Source of the DNA: JAFGPJ01 sp964439135
GTDB taxonomy: Bacteria; Planctomycetota; Phycisphaerae; Sedimentisphaerales; Anaerobacaceae
NCBI GenBank assembly: GCA_964439135.1
Contig: CAYTNN010000231.1
Coordinates: 1-7,201, forward strand
Direction: 5' to 3'
Length of the DNA stretch: 7,201 nucleotides
Below are positions 6,549-7,201 of this stretch, one piece after another. The position numbers and the translations under genes were made by a program. The stretch's first letter is position 1. The number at the start of each line of letters is the position of its first letter. The notes beneath the pieces are model-generated. The model was not told the DNA's origin and ran no database searches. It saw nothing but the letters and a program-made list of their open reading frames with translations.

Positions 6549-6577
6549 TTGAACCGGCAGGGGCAAGCGGGTATTAT
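6549..6577 (+). promoter_or_regulatory. Candidate sigma-70 promoter for the second oxidoreductase
   Basis: TTGAAC (6549-6554) and TATTAT (6572-6577) are separated by exactly 17 bases, a good match to the TTGACA/TATAAT consensus. Transcription would begin near 6584, giving a leader of about 130 bases. GTTCAA at 6526-6531 is the inverted complement of the -35 hexamer, which could reflect an operator, but six bases is weak evidence. Confidence 0.5.
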
Positions 6578-6678
6578 GGTTAAACTGCACGGAAATATTC
6601 GCGCAAGATTCGGTCGGACGGCATTTATAAGCATATTACAGCCGATTTCATGGAAGACTTCGCTCTTACAAAACAGGA

Positions 6679-6684
6679 TATAAT
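6679..6684 (+). promoter_or_regulatory. Perfect -10 hexamer close to the second oxidoreductase
   Basis: TATAAT lies 30 bases before the ATG. No good -35 is present at 16-18 bases upstream (GACTTC at 17), and there is no extended -10 TGn. It is thus either an activator-dependent promoter or chance in an AT-rich leader. Confidence 0.35.
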
Positions 6685-6703
6685 CTGACAACGAAACATC
6701 GAA

Positions 6704-6709
6704 AAGGAG
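6704..6709 (+). promoter_or_regulatory. Shine-Dalgarno of the second oxidoreductase
   Basis: AAGGAG sits 5 bases before the ATG at 6715, a strong site that fixes this start. Confidence 0.75.
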
Positions 6710-6714
6710 ACAAT

Positions 6715-7201
6715 ATGGCAAACTCAAATGAATCCGGCAAAGATCCGGGCACAACACGTCGTGAATTCCTGAAGAATACGGGCCGGATGGCGGCCACTTC
6801 GGCCCTGGCGGCCGGGTTGGCTCCGCGAATCTATGCCGCGGGAAGCAGTATGATTAAGGTAGCACTGGTCGGCTGTGGCGGACGGGGTACGGGCGCGGCC
6901 TCGAATGCCCTGTCCGTCAAGAACGGCCCGATCAAACTCGTCGCTATGTCTGACGTCTTCCAGAGACGCCTTAATCGCAGCTACCAGAATCTGGAAAAAA
7001 ACCACAAGCAACAGTTGGACGTACCCAAGGAGCGACAATTTCTCGGTTTCGACGGCTATAAAAAAGCAATGGACTGCCTTGACAAAGGCGATGTGGTAAT
7101 TCTTGCGACCCCTCCGGCATTCCGCTGGGTGCATTTCACTTACGCGATTGCCAAAGGCCTCAACGTGTTCATGGAAAAGCCGGTCACGGTTGACGGCCCG
7201 A
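6715..7201 (+). CDS. Second Tat-exported Gfo/Idh/MocA family oxidoreductase, 3' partial
   Basis: 162 codons are visible before the window ends, with no stop. A twin-arginine signal (TRREFLK, 14-20) and an Ala-rich stretch ending in APRIYAA are followed by the nucleotide loop VALVGCGGRGTGAA (49-62), ATPP (131-134) and MEKPVTVDG (153-161, Lys155). By hand alignment without gaps, 108 of 148 residues match the upstream paralog from the RR motif onward. The differences are concentrated in the signal region and a stretch around residues 95-110, so the copies duplicated some time ago and both appear maintained. It has its own ribosome site and probably its own promoter, because a strong terminator separates the two genes. 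Export to the periplasm and oxidoreductase (or GH109-like) chemistry on a sugar are family-based inferences; the active-site HxxD part lies beyond the window. Confidence 0.92.
   Translation, partial: MANSNESGKDPGTTRREFLKNTGRMAATSALAAGLAPRIYAAGSSMIKVALVGCGGRGTGAASNALSVKNGPIKLVAMSDVFQRRLNRSYQNLEKNHKQQLDVPKERQFLGFDGYKKAMDCLDKGDVVILATPPAFRWVHFTYAIAKGLNVFMEKPVTVDGP

Larger units (their letters stand above)
6271..6714. other. 444-base intergenic region between the two oxidoreductase genes
   Basis: It contains, in order, the rest of the GCATAA repeats, the terminator, the cloverleaf-like palindrome, the displaced terminator half-copy, a TTTGAA-GAG-TTCAAA palindrome (6518-6532), and two candidate promoters before the second paralog. 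The short open frames here (such as 6377-6583) run through the palindromes, lack a clear ribosome site and resemble no protein I recognise. I see no tRNA or other known RNA gene. Confidence 0.7.

Noticed and set aside
6377..6583. 68-codon frame in the intergenic region
   Set aside because: It is made of the palindrome arms and the displaced terminator copy, with no ribosome site and no recognisable protein.

Overview
The window looks like a metagenome-type scaffold fragment from a planctomycete, probably a Phycisphaerae-like lineage. I base this on family recognition rather than a search. Three things point that way: an operon of a Gln-rich coiled-coil protein, a membrane-anchored VWA/amidotransferase-like protein and a caspase-fold-like exported protein; Tat-exported Gfo/Idh/MocA oxidoreductases in multiple copies; and abundant small palindromic or simple repeats. 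All genes are on the + strand. A run of exactly 100 Ns (4720-4819) is an assembly gap of probably unknown size.

Left part (1-4719): three genes joined by two 4-base ATGA start/stop overlaps, each with its own Shine-Dalgarno. They are the C-terminal part of a coiled-coil protein (1-1320), an 815-residue membrane protein with a VWA-like domain and a cysteine-less glutamine-amidotransferase-like domain (1317-3764), and a signal-bearing protein with a caspase/legumain-like HG motif and two EF-hand-like loops (3761 to the gap). In related bacteria such genes sit downstream of MoxR-ATPase, DUF58 and BatA-type VWA genes, so this is probably the distal half of a MoxR/VWA cell-envelope operon. Its exact function is unknown.

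Right part (4820-7201): two paralogous Tat-exported Gfo/Idh/MocA oxidoreductases in tandem, one complete (4867-6270) and one cut by the window end (6715-7201). They are 73% identical over the 148 residues that can be compared. Between them is a 444-base intergenic region with a strong intrinsic terminator, a roughly 100-base multi-branched palindromic element, a displaced copy of the terminator's 3' half, and one or two candidate promoters for the second paralog.

The most interesting signals are small elements. (i) An inverted pair of GTAG-headed palindromes (REPIN-like) sits inside the VWA gene, flanked by a 17-base direct repeat with a period of exactly 27 codons, so the gene stays open. 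(ii) The cloverleaf-like palindromic element after the terminator is also bracketed by a 22/23-base direct repeat. (iii) A GATTTTC heptamer array covers the first codons of the caspase-like gene and could act as a frameshift switch. I see no CRISPR array, tRNA, rRNA or transposase gene.
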